Part shown: piece after piece, positions 28,768-36,210 of the stretch
Position numbering within the stretch: the stretch's first letter is position 1
How the letters are laid out: each line of letters opens with the position of its first letter
NCBI RefSeq assembly: GCF_000263195.1
Contig: NC_018748.1
Location: 2,666,001-2,730,000 of the forward strand
Direction of reading: 5' to 3'
Length of the DNA stretch: 64,000 nt
From: Emticicia oligotrophica DSM 17448
GTDB lineage: Bacteria > Bacteroidota > Bacteroidia > Cytophagales > Spirosomataceae
Position numbers and translations under genes: made by a program
The notes under the pieces: generated by a model
What the model saw: only the letters and a program-made list of their open reading frames with translations
Told to the model about the DNA's origin: nothing
Databases searched by the model: none

Positions 28768-29319
28768 ATGAAGAAACTACTATTATTTATCATAACAGGG
28801 GTTTTAATGAGTAGTTGTATGAGAGTATTTGTAGAAAATGATTACCGCTACTCAACTCAGTTTAAGAAATATAAAACCTACGCTTTTGTTGATTGTGAAC
28901 GTGATACGAATATTCTGTGTGAAGATGTACAACAGGCAATTCAGTATCAGATGCGTGCTCGTGGTTATGAGTTTAACGCTCAAAAACCCAATATTTTTGT
29001 CAATTTTTCAATTTATTATGACCGTCTGAAATACAAGGGCTACGAACAACCTGCACTTGTAAGTTGGGTTTCAACCGAAGACGATAGTTATTTGTATAAA
29101 CCTGTAAAATACGAATTAGGAAAAGGCACACTCATGATTTCAATGATTGAGGCCGAAACTAGCGAAGTTGTTTGGCGTGGGTATGCTACAGGTATTTTTA
29201 ATAAAGCATCTTCAAAGAAAAATTATTTTAAGAGTATTGTACGAAATATCTTTGACCAGTATCCACTTTTCGCAACCAACGAAAAGTCTATTAGTTTTAG
29301 GGAAAATAGCCGCTATTGA
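28768..29319 (+). CDS. DUF4136 lipoprotein (second copy)
   Basis: This 183-residue paralogue of the preceding gene has a lipobox LMSSC with the lipidated cysteine at residue 17. The domain blocks are the same: YSTQFKKYKTYAFVDCERDTN, QQAIQYQMRARGYEFNAQKPNIFVNFSI, LMISMIEAETSEVVWRGYATG and SIVRNIFDQYPLFATNEK. Both copies keep a cysteine in the DCERDTN/NCEIDTS region and a second one shortly after, spaced alike, so a conserved disulfide is possible. A hairpin formed by the last codons and the following bases (29305-29336) may end transcription. Function unknown. Confidence 0.88.
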   Translation: MKKLLLFIITGVLMSSCMRVFVENDYRYSTQFKKYKTYAFVDCERDTNILCEDVQQAIQYQMRARGYEFNAQKPNIFVNFSIYYDRLKYKGYEQPALVSWVSTEDDSYLYKPVKYELGKGTLMISMIEAETSEVVWRGYATGIFNKASSKKNYFKSIVRNIFDQYPLFATNEKSISFRENSRY

Positions 29320-29336
29320 ATATCTTAGCGGCTATT
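29305..29336 (+). terminator. Hairpin overlapping the stop codon of the second DUF4136 gene
   Basis: AATAGCCGCT (29305-29314) pairs perfectly with AGCGGCTATT (29327-29336); the TGA stop is in the loop. ACTCAAATATTTTT follows. It would lie 23 bases before the next gene, so it may be a terminator or attenuator. Confidence 0.5.
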
Positions 29337-29358
29337 ACTCAAATATTTTTAGAAAAGA

Positions 29359-29706
29359 ATGCTAACAGTTTACGGAATTCCAAATTGTGATACAGTAAAA
29401 AAAGCCCTTACTTGGCTCAAAGACCATAACATTGCTTTCGAGTTTCATGATTATAAAAAGAAAGGTATCACGCCCGAGAAACTCGAAGAATGGCTTACTC
29501 AGGTTCCTTACGATAAACTTGTCAATCGAGCAGGCACTACATTCAAAAAACTCACCGAAGAAGAAAAAGCAAACATTACAGATAATGCTTCTGCAATTGC
29601 ATTGATGCTTGAAAAGACTTCAGTTATTAAACGTCCAATTGTAGAATCAGATAAGATTTTAGCAATGGGATTTAAGGCTGAAGATTATGAAGAAGTATTT
29701 GGTTAA
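29359..29706 (+). CDS. ArsC/Spx-like thioredoxin-fold protein (YffB type)
   Basis: This 115-residue protein has the ArsC/Spx/YffB fold. It starts MLTVYGIPNCDTVKKAL with a single redox cysteine at residue 10 (no CxxC), followed by FEFHDYKKKGITPEKLEEWL and VIKRPIVE, the arginine loop of arsenate reductases. The lone cysteine and length fit the YffB-like subgroup of unknown function better than true arsenate reductase or Spx. It is convergent with the sigma-54 regulator gene; the two coding regions overlap by four bases at their 3' ends. No arsenic-resistance genes are near. Confidence 0.9.
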   Translation: MLTVYGIPNCDTVKKALTWLKDHNIAFEFHDYKKKGITPEKLEEWLTQVPYDKLVNRAGTTFKKLTEEEKANITDNASAIALMLEKTSVIKRPIVESDKILAMGFKAEDYEEVFG

Positions 29707-31049
29707 ATGCCGTACTTCTCCACTCTTCTATAAAGAGCCTGTCGAGTGAGTCCCATTTCTCTTGCTGCTTCAGTGATATTTCCATTGAATTTTTTCAATG
29801 TCTTAATAATCAGCATCTTCTCTACTTCTTCCAATTGGTAAGTTTGGTCGAATGAAGGTGCTGTTTCTTGTCTAGCCTCAAAGAAAAAATCTTCAGGCTG
29901 AAGAGCTGCTCCTTGCGAAAGGATAACGGCACGCTCAACGGCGTGTTGAAGTTCACGCACATTGCCTGCCCAATGATAGCGTTGCAACTGTTTGGCCAAG
30001 TTAGCACTGATACTATTTACTGGACGATTGTATTTCTTTCGATAAATTTTCAAGAAATGTTCGGCTAGAGGAATAATATCTTCGGGGCGTTCACGGAGTG
30101 GTGGGAGTTTTATTTCAATAGTATTGATTCTGTACAATAAATCTTGTCGGAATGTACGTTGACCAACTCTGTCATAGATGGGTTCGTTGGTAGCACAAAT
30201 CAATCGAATATCAATATTTTTAGGTTTGTTTGAACCTACTTTCGTAACATTTCTATTTTGCAAAACGGTTAAAAGTTTGGCTTGTAATGGAAGAGGAATA
30301 TTGCCAATTTCATCTAAAAATATTGTTCCTCCATTAGCTTCCTCAAATCTTCCTGCACGGTCTTCTCGGGCATCAGTAAATGCCCCTTTTACGTGCCCAA
30401 AAAGCTCACTTTCAAATAAAGTTTCTGAAATTGCACCTAAATCTGAATGTACGAATGGCATTTCCGCACGATTAGATTTTTCGTGTATCAATCTGGCAAT
30501 GAGGTCTTTGCCCGTTCCGTTTTCTCCCAAAATTAAAATATTGGCATCAGTATTGGCTACTCGCTCAATAGTTTCGAAAATTTTAAGCATAGCTTGGCTA
30601 CTCCCAATAATTTGTGTAGAGGATGTGCTTTTTTTTGTATTAGTTACTGGTAATTTTTCACCAAGTTTTTCTTGTCGAATTTCATACGCCGATTGCATCG
30701 TTTCGAGCAGTTTGGTGTTTTCCCAAGGCTTCAAAACAAAATCTACGGCCCCTACTTTGATTGCTCGTACGGCCATTTCTACATCACCATAAGCTGTGAA
30801 AAGTACTACCGAAATGTTGGGGTCAATATCTAAAATTCGGTCGAGCCATTCAAAACCTTCTTTGCCAGTATTTACATCACGCGTGAAGTTCATGTCGAGC
30901 AAGACTACATCGTATTGTCCGTTATTAATTAAAAATGGAATTCTTTCGGGGTTTTTCTCAATATCTACTTGGCTAAAGTGGCGTTTTAAGAATAACTTAG
31001 CTGCACTTAGTACATCAACATCATCATCAATTATTAAGAGTTTCGACAT
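29703..31049 (-). CDS. Sigma-54-dependent response regulator (NtrC family)
   Basis: This 448-residue activator has three domains. REC (1-120) has DDD at 8-10, phospho-acceptor D52 and K107. The AAA+ domain (about 147-385) has Walker A GENGTGKD at 175-182, ESELFGH at 213-219, the sigma-54 contact loop GAFTDA at 222-227 (a variant of GAFTGA), Walker B IFLDEI near 243-248 and arginine fingers in FRQDLLYRI. The C-terminal Fis-type helix-turn-helix is GNITEAAREMGLTRQALYRRVEKYGI. It should activate sigma-54 promoters from upstream sites when phosphorylated. No histidine kinase gene is adjacent. It is divergent from the adaptor-ATPase-permease array, whose two candidate promoters carry matching dyad sites. 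Confidence 0.95.
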   Translation of the reverse strand: MSKLLIIDDDVDVLSAAKLFLKRHFSQVDIEKNPERIPFLINNGQYDVVLLDMNFTRDVNTGKEGFEWLDRILDIDPNISVVLFTAYGDVEMAVRAIKVGAVDFVLKPWENTKLLETMQSAYEIRQEKLGEKLPVTNTKKSTSSTQIIGSSQAMLKIFETIERVANTDANILILGENGTGKDLIARLIHEKSNRAEMPFVHSDLGAISETLFESELFGHVKGAFTDAREDRAGRFEEANGGTIFLDEIGNIPLPLQAKLLTVLQNRNVTKVGSNKPKNIDIRLICATNEPIYDRVGQRTFRQDLLYRINTIEIKLPPLRERPEDIIPLAEHFLKIYRKKYNRPVNSISANLAKQLQRYHWAGNVRELQHAVERAVILSQGAALQPEDFFFEARQETAPSFDQTYQLEEVEKMLIIKTLKKFNGNITEAAREMGLTRQALYRRVEKYGI

Positions 31050-31358
31050 AGTTTTATAGGTTTTTAGCTATCAGCCATTGGCTTTTAGCGAGAAAGACAT
31101 TGAAATTGTCACAGAATGAGTTTTGTTTCAAAAGAAACTTCAATAATGCTTGTTTGATTACGAATGTAATTAATTCAGCTATTAATTTTTGATATAAAAA
31201 TAACTAAATGATAAGAACTAATAGCCAAATGTTTATTTAATCTACGGCAAAAATTATTCCGTTACTTGTTCCTACTAATTTACTTTTGCTAATTGTTTGA
31301 TAATTAGGCGGTTGTGAGATAATTTAATTTTTAGATGAAAAACCTGTAAGATATATTC

Positions 31359-31395
31359 CGTCCGACAACGTACAAAGTATGTCCGAAAACGGACA
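31359..31395. promoter_or_regulatory. Paired dyad sites, probable activator binding sites (upstream copy)
   Basis: Site 2 (31380-31395) is the dyad TGTCCGAAAACGGACA. Site 1 (31359-31374) is CGTCC-N6-GTACA, a weaker version of the same dyad, with centres 21 bases apart (two helical turns). The centre of site 2 is 63 bases before the GG of a TTGGCAT box. An almost identical arrangement recurs before the fourth permease gene. I infer these are enhancer sites for the adjacent NtrC-family regulator. Confidence 0.65.
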
Positions 31396-31447
31396 GTTTA
31401 AAATAAATAATATTTTGTAAGTATCTGATAATGAATGCTTTGTGTTT

Positions 31448-31464
31448 TTGGCATAGCTTTGGAA
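31448..31464 (+). promoter_or_regulatory. Sigma-54-like promoter of the adaptor/ATPase/permease array
   Basis: TTGGCATAGCTTTGGAA has a near-perfect -24 half (TTGGCA) and a non-consensus -12 half (TTGGA where TTGCA is usual). GG sits at 31450-31451, so transcription would start near 31475. The second copy in this window has the same two halves and the same spacing, which supports it as a real element. Confidence 0.6.
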
Positions 31465-31588
31465 TGTTGTAGATGTAAATACTTTTAAAGATATACAAAT
31501 AAGTATTTTTCGAGAATTTAGTATTTTAATAAAATTTAATAGTTGCAAGAACAATAAGCTTTAAGAACTAAAAGCCTAAATTAAAACA

Positions 31589-32836
31589 ATGGACAGACAG
31601 ATACAGAAAAAGTTTTGGAATACACAACGTATAGCAATGATTAGCGGAGGTGCGTTATTAACCATCTTTTTGGTGTGGCAATTCGCCTTTGCTGATAAAC
31701 GTTCAAAACTCAATGTTGAAAAAGATAAACTTACGGTATCGACAGTTACCCAAGGTGATTTCGATGAATTTATTGTAGTAACTGGCGTTGTCTTGCCATT
31801 GAAAACCATTCGTTTGGATGCCATCGTAGGAGGTTATGTAAAAGAAAAAGTAGTTGATGGTGGAAATATGGTGAAACAAGGACAAGTAATTTTGAAGCTT
31901 GAAAATCAAAATTTAAAACTTAGTTTCTTGCAATCAGAAACAGAGGCGAGCCGATTGGTAAATGACCTCCAAAATACACGTCAACGATTGAAAGTTGAAA
32001 AGTTTACGATTCGCCAAACAATTAATGACCTCGATTATCAAATTGACCAAGCAAAAGACTTATACGATAGAAATAAAAAGCTCAATAATGATAAAGTAAT
32101 TGCGGAGTCAGAATTCTTGAAGTCGAAACGTGACTATGAAAAATTAATGAAACAACGTGAAATCACGTTCGAGTCCTCAAAATATCAAGAAGAAAATGCC
32201 ACAATGCAAATAAAGCAATTGGAAGGAACGCTTGAAAGAACGCAAAAAAATGTTCAATTATGGCGTGAAACGCTCGAAAACTTAGTAGTGAAAGCTCCAG
32301 TTGGCGGTTTACTTTCAAGCATTGATGTAGAAGTGGGCTCAAATATTAATCAAGGGCAAAATATCGGACAAATTGATGATTTGAATGGTTTTAAGATGCG
32401 TGTGGATATTGATGAGCATTATATTTCAAGAATTTTTGCTGGCCTAGGAGGTTCTTTTGAGTTCAATGGAAAAGATTATGCTCTAGAAATTACGAAAATT
32501 TATCCAGAAGTTCGCAATGGCCGTTTTCAAGTAGATATGATTTTTTCTAAGGGTGTTCCAGAAGGAATCAAACGTGGACAATCATCACCCATTCGTTTAG
32601 AATTAGGCAAAGCAACCAAAGCAATACTTTTACCAGTAGGAGGTTTCTTCTCAGATACTGGCGGAAACTGGGTGTATGTTTTAGATAAATCGGGCAAAAA
32701 AGCATCTAAACGTAAGATTACATTAGGCCGTAAAAATCCAGAATATTTTGAAGTTTTGGAAGGCTTACAAGTAGGCGAACAGGTAATTACAAGTTCATAC
32801 GAAAACTTTGGAGAAAACGAAGTTTTGAGCTTCTAG
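31589..32836 (+). CDS. MacA/HlyD-like periplasmic adaptor of an ABC efflux system
   Basis: This 415-residue membrane-fusion protein has an N-terminal signal anchor (about 13-35). A lipoyl-like hairpin half (VVLPLKTIRLDAIVGGYVKEKVVDGGNMVKQGQVILKLE, about 68-107) leads to a long coiled-coil hairpin (about 108-230, many K/E/Q heptads). The second lipoyl half follows (LVVKAPVGGLLSSIDVEVGSNINQGQNIGQID), then beta-barrel and membrane-proximal domains ending GLQVGEQVITSSYENFGENEVLSF. It bridges the inner-membrane transporter and an outer-membrane channel. It is the first gene of the array, 108 bases before the ATPase gene. No TolC-type gene is in this cluster. MacA-like is preferred over RND adaptor because an ABC ATPase and FtsX permeases follow. 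Confidence 0.9.
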   Translation: MDRQIQKKFWNTQRIAMISGGALLTIFLVWQFAFADKRSKLNVEKDKLTVSTVTQGDFDEFIVVTGVVLPLKTIRLDAIVGGYVKEKVVDGGNMVKQGQVILKLENQNLKLSFLQSETEASRLVNDLQNTRQRLKVEKFTIRQTINDLDYQIDQAKDLYDRNKKLNNDKVIAESEFLKSKRDYEKLMKQREITFESSKYQEENATMQIKQLEGTLERTQKNVQLWRETLENLVVKAPVGGLLSSIDVEVGSNINQGQNIGQIDDLNGFKMRVDIDEHYISRIFAGLGGSFEFNGKDYALEITKIYPEVRNGRFQVDMIFSKGVPEGIKRGQSSPIRLELGKATKAILLPVGGFFSDTGGNWVYVLDKSGKKASKRKITLGRKNPEYFEVLEGLQVGEQVITSSYENFGENEVLSF

Positions 32837-32920
32837 CGTACGACTATTGGCAAATTTACAGTTAAGTTTAAATAATTTGAAACAAAAATAAGGCAAAAAG
32901 CAAAGAGGTATATCGCCCCA

Positions 32921-32942
32921 AGCTAATAGCCAAAAGCTAATA
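32921..32942. repeat. AGCTAATAGC-type intergenic repeat before the ATPase gene
   Basis: AGCTAATAGCCAAAAGCTAA lies directly before the ATPase start codon. Related words occur at 31061-31090 and 33633-33717, so it belongs to a small degenerate repeat family. Confidence 0.5.
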
Positions 32943-32944
32943 AA

Positions 32945-33622
32945 ATGATAAAAACTACCAACCTTCAGAAAGTATTTACAACTGAGGAAGTTGAAACAAC
33001 TGCCCTCAACGGAATTTCGATTGAAATAAAAGATGGTGAATTTGTAGCCATTATGGGGCCATCTGGCTGTGGTAAGTCAACATTACTAAATATCTTGGGC
33101 TTGCTTGATAATCCATCGGGTGGAAGCTATGATTTTTATGGCAATGAAGTAGCTACTATGTCGGAGCGTCAGCGTGCTTCGCTTCGTAAAGGGTCTATCG
33201 GATTCGTATTTCAAAGTTTCAATTTGATTGATGAATTAACAGTTTACGAAAACGTTGAACTTCCATTGTTATATTTAAAGACTCCTGCTGACGAACGTAA
33301 GCAAAAAGTAGAAACCGCTCTCGAGCGTATGAACATGATGCACCGACGAAACCATTTTCCACAACAACTTTCGGGTGGTCAGCAGCAGCGTGTAGCCATC
33401 GCTCGTGCGGTAGTAGCCAAGCCAAAAATGATTTTAGCCGATGAGCCTACTGGTAATTTAGATTCATCAAATGGCGAAGAAGTAATGAAGCTTTTGCAAG
33501 AACTTAACAATGAGGGCACAACGATAGTAATGGTTACGCACTCACCTTATGATGCAGGTTTCTCGCACCGCGTTATCAATTTGTTTGATGGAAAAGTAGT
33601 TACCGAAAACTTCCATGTATAG
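32945..33622 (+). CDS. ABC transporter ATP-binding protein (MacB/LolD type)
   Basis: This 225-residue nucleotide-binding subunit has Walker A GPSGCGKST at 38-46, Q-loop FVFQSFN at 88-94, signature LSGGQ at 142-146, Walker B MILADEPTGNLD at 162-173 and switch histidine in VTHSPYD. All are intact. The wording GLLDNPSGGSY and FVFQSFNLIDELTVYENVELPL is that of the MacB/LolD/FtsE group, whose members energise FtsX-domain permeases by mechanotransmission rather than carrying the substrate through the membrane. It is the only ATPase in the cluster and must serve all seven permeases unless others come from elsewhere. It lies between the adaptor gene and the first permease gene. Confidence 0.95.
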   Translation: MIKTTNLQKVFTTEEVETTALNGISIEIKDGEFVAIMGPSGCGKSTLLNILGLLDNPSGGSYDFYGNEVATMSERQRASLRKGSIGFVFQSFNLIDELTVYENVELPLLYLKTPADERKQKVETALERMNMMHRRNHFPQQLSGGQQQRVAIARAVVAKPKMILADEPTGNLDSSNGEEVMKLLQELNNEGTTIVMVTHSPYDAGFSHRVINLFDGKVVTENFHV

Positions 33623-33632
33623 AATAGCTTTA

Positions 33633-33717
33633 GGCTATTAGCTTTTAGCTATTGATTTGAGTTTACTTCAACTAATTTATAACTGCTCTTTAGCTAGTTT
33701 GCTAAAAGCTAATTGCC
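33633..33717. repeat. Inverted repeat between ATPase and first permease genes
   Basis: Arms 33633-33649 and 33701-33717 pair over 17 bases with one mismatch (GGCTATTAGCTTTTAGC), enclosing about 50 bases. The arm sequence is the AGCTAATAGC-type repeat in both orientations. The RNA could fold between the two genes. Confidence 0.6.
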
Positions 33718-33728
33718 ATTGACTAAAT

Positions 33729-36158
33729 ATGTTATTTAATTATATAAAAATTGCATTTCGAAACCTCATTCGAAACAAAGTATATAGCTTCATCAATATT
33801 GTTGGTTTGGCTATGGGTATATCGGCATTTTTATTTATTCTAGAATACATTAGCCTTGAGAAAAGTGTGAATAAATTTCATGCGAACCTACCCAACATCT
33901 ATCGTTTGCTTAATCAGAATCCTCAGGGGGTAACTTGGGCCGATATGGAGCCGGGTTGGGCTCTGAAAGCAAAAGAGAGTTTTCCGGAGGTAAAAGATTT
34001 CTGCCGTTTTGAGCAAGGTGTAACCAAAGGAGTAGTAAAACGTGCCAATAGCAGAAGCGAACCATTTAGAGAAGCGGGTATTGGTTTTGCTGAAGGAAAT
34101 TTCTTTGAGTTCTTTAGTTTTCCTCTATTAGAAGGTAATGCGAAATCATTGGCGAAGCCCAATGTAGTTTTTATTTCTGAATCAAGTGCGAAGAAATATT
34201 TTGGAAAGGAAAACCCTATGGGGCAAATACTCATACTTGATAATCAGTTCGGTAACGCATCTTATACGGTTGAAGGTGTATTTGCTGATATGCTTGATAA
34301 CTCAGATATTCGATATGATATGGTGTTTTCGCTCGAAACACTTAAAAATCCAGCCAATCTGAAGGATAATAGTTGGGCGAGATTGGATAATTTAGATTCC
34401 CAGTACATTAGTACGTACTTTCTACTTAATGAGGGCGTAAATGTGAAAAATTTTGAGAAGAAACTCACAAATCTTCGCCAAAAATTAGGTAAAGAAAATG
34501 ATGGAGTGATTTTTAGATTACAAGCCTTAGCGAATATTCATTTAGGAGAATCTTTTTCCGATACCCTCCGAACAACAGGTAATATTAAATATGTGTATAT
34601 GTTAGGCGGAATTGCCTTTCTGATACTTATTATTGCTTGGTTTAATTACATCAATATTTCAACAGCTAATTCATTAAAACGTGCCAACGAGATTGGGGTA
34701 AGAAAAGTAATAGGGGCTAAACAGTCTGATTTACTCAAACAATTTTTGGCAGAATCATTACTTACAAACCTCTTAGGTTTTGGGGTATCGCTTTTATTGG
34801 TTATTATTCTACAGCCAGTATTTAATGATTTAATTGAAAAAAAGCTTTCATTTACGACTCTTCAATTTTCAAAAGATTGGATGATAGGTGTTGGACTATT
34901 GGCTTTGGGTTCAATTGGTTCGGGTGTACTAACTGCTTATTTTCTATCTTCGTTTAGCCCAGTAGAAACACTGAAAGGAAAATTTAATAAGTATTCGAAA
35001 GGGGTATTACTTCGTAAATCATTGGTTGTTTCACAGTTTGCAATTTCAATCATCTTGATTTTAGCAACTTGTATAATTTATCGACAACTGCAATTCATGC
35101 AGCAAAAAGATTTAGGTATGAATGTTAGTCAACTCTTGGTGATAAGAGGTGCAGAAGTTGGTAAAGATAGTACTTATAAAACTCGTAAAGACGCATTTAT
35201 TAATACTATTTCGCAGCAAAGCTATGTAAAAGATTATGCACTTTCGGGTAGCGTGCCGAGTAGTTGGTATAATTTCATGACTACTGGTCTTACTCAACCT
35301 AATTCGAAGCAAGGAGATGAACAAAAGACCTATGCTTTTGCAATTATCGGTGATAGATATTTACAAACCTATGGAATAAAATTAAAAGTGGGCAGAAATT
35401 TCACGCACGATGAATGTGATGTTGAATGGAATCAGAATAGTAAAGTGATGTTGAATGAAAGTGCAGTTGAGGCTTTAGGTTTCAAGACTCCAGAAGAGGC
35501 TATTCGAACAAAAATTCAATGGGATGAGCGTGTGCTTGAAGTAATAGGTGTAGTAAAAGATTATAATCACATGGGTGTTCAGCGAGCAATTGACCCAGTG
35601 ATATTCTATCCACAAAATAGTAGTTCATACTTTACGCTTAAGCTTTCTTCTAACGAAATTCAATCAAAAGTAGCAAGTTTAGAGAAAATCTATAAGACTT
35701 ATTTTGAGGGAAATCCGTACGAATACTTCTTTGTGGATGATAATTTTAATCGACAATACCTTTCTGAAGAGCAATATACTAAAATCTTTACAACTGCCTC
35801 GGTTTGGGCAATTATCATCGCTTGCTTAGGTCTTTTTGGCTTAGCCACTTTCACCGCTGAAAGCAGAACTAAAGAAATTGGCGTGCGAAAGGTTTTAGGG
35901 GCTTCGGTGGTGAGTATCATTACGCTTTTATCAAAAGATTTCCTTAAGTTGGTGTTTATTGCTATTGTGGTAGCCAGCCCTATAGCATACTATTTTATGA
36001 ATCAATGGCTGCAAGACTTTGCTTATAAGGCTGAAATCTCATGGTGGCTGTTTGCCATTGGAGGGGGCGTTGCCGTAATCATTGCTTTATTTACGGTGAG
36101 TTTTCAAGCCATTAAGGCCGCCCTGCTGAATCCTGTAAAATCACTCAAGACGGAATAA
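33729..36158 (+). CDS. FtsX/MacB-type ABC permease, array copy 1
   Basis: This 809-residue permease is built as two fused half-units, each a membrane helix, a periplasmic MacB-core domain and an FtsX three-helix domain. The first helix is at about 20-40. The EIGVRKV coupling motif is present in both halves (321-327 and 716-722), each after a helix pair like the one ending LLGLFGLATFT. It ends NPVKSLKTE, the tail shared by most copies. Fusion of two halves means one chain plus an ATPase dimer could form a complete MacB-like pump. It is the first of seven tandem paralogues, directly after the ATPase gene, and its start MLFNYIKIAFRN differs slightly from the MIRNY- start of most others. Substrate unknown. 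Confidence 0.93.
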   Translation: MLFNYIKIAFRNLIRNKVYSFINIVGLAMGISAFLFILEYISLEKSVNKFHANLPNIYRLLNQNPQGVTWADMEPGWALKAKESFPEVKDFCRFEQGVTKGVVKRANSRSEPFREAGIGFAEGNFFEFFSFPLLEGNAKSLAKPNVVFISESSAKKYFGKENPMGQILILDNQFGNASYTVEGVFADMLDNSDIRYDMVFSLETLKNPANLKDNSWARLDNLDSQYISTYFLLNEGVNVKNFEKKLTNLRQKLGKENDGVIFRLQALANIHLGESFSDTLRTTGNIKYVYMLGGIAFLILIIAWFNYINISTANSLKRANEIGVRKVIGAKQSDLLKQFLAESLLTNLLGFGVSLLLVIILQPVFNDLIEKKLSFTTLQFSKDWMIGVGLLALGSIGSGVLTAYFLSSFSPVETLKGKFNKYSKGVLLRKSLVVSQFAISIILILATCIIYRQLQFMQQKDLGMNVSQLLVIRGAEVGKDSTYKTRKDAFINTISQQSYVKDYALSGSVPSSWYNFMTTGLTQPNSKQGDEQKTYAFAIIGDRYLQTYGIKLKVGRNFTHDECDVEWNQNSKVMLNESAVEALGFKTPEEAIRTKIQWDERVLEVIGVVKDYNHMGVQRAIDPVIFYPQNSSSYFTLKLSSNEIQSKVASLEKIYKTYFEGNPYEYFFVDDNFNRQYLSEEQYTKIFTTASVWAIIIACLGLFGLATFTAESRTKEIGVRKVLGASVVSIITLLSKDFLKLVFIAIVVASPIAYYFMNQWLQDFAYKAEISWWLFAIGGGVAVIIALFTVSFQAIKAALLNPVKSLKTE

Positions 36159-36164
36159 ACTTCC

Positions 36165-36190
36165 GTAGAGACAAGCCATAGCCTATCTAC
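36165..36190. repeat. Degenerate GTAGAGAC palindrome between permease copies 1 and 2
   Basis: GTAGAGACAAGCC ... CTATCTAC is a worn copy of the GTAGAGAC...GTCTCTAC palindrome seen after copies 4 and 5, in the same position just after the permease stop codon. Confidence 0.6.
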
Positions 36191-36210
36191 ACATTAAAAA
36201 ATACAAAATT

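Larger units (their letters stand above)
31050..31588. other. 539-base divergent regulatory region
   Basis: The region lies between the sigma-54 regulator gene and the adaptor gene. It holds a TAGCTA/GCTAAAAGC-type repeat near 31061-31090, paired dyads at 31359-31395 and a sigma-54-like promoter near 31448-31464, leaving about a 114-base leader before the adaptor ATG. No credible gene was seen. Confidence 0.7.

Noticed and set aside
30178-30792. 204-codon open frame antisense to the sigma-54 regulator
   Set aside because: It mirrors a strongly conserved AAA+ coding region; composition is Ser/Leu/Ile-rich noise without any motif.
31324-31554. 76-codon minus-strand frame in the regulatory spacer
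   Set aside because: It covers the paired dyads and the sigma-54-like promoter and has no domain or upstream promoter of its own.
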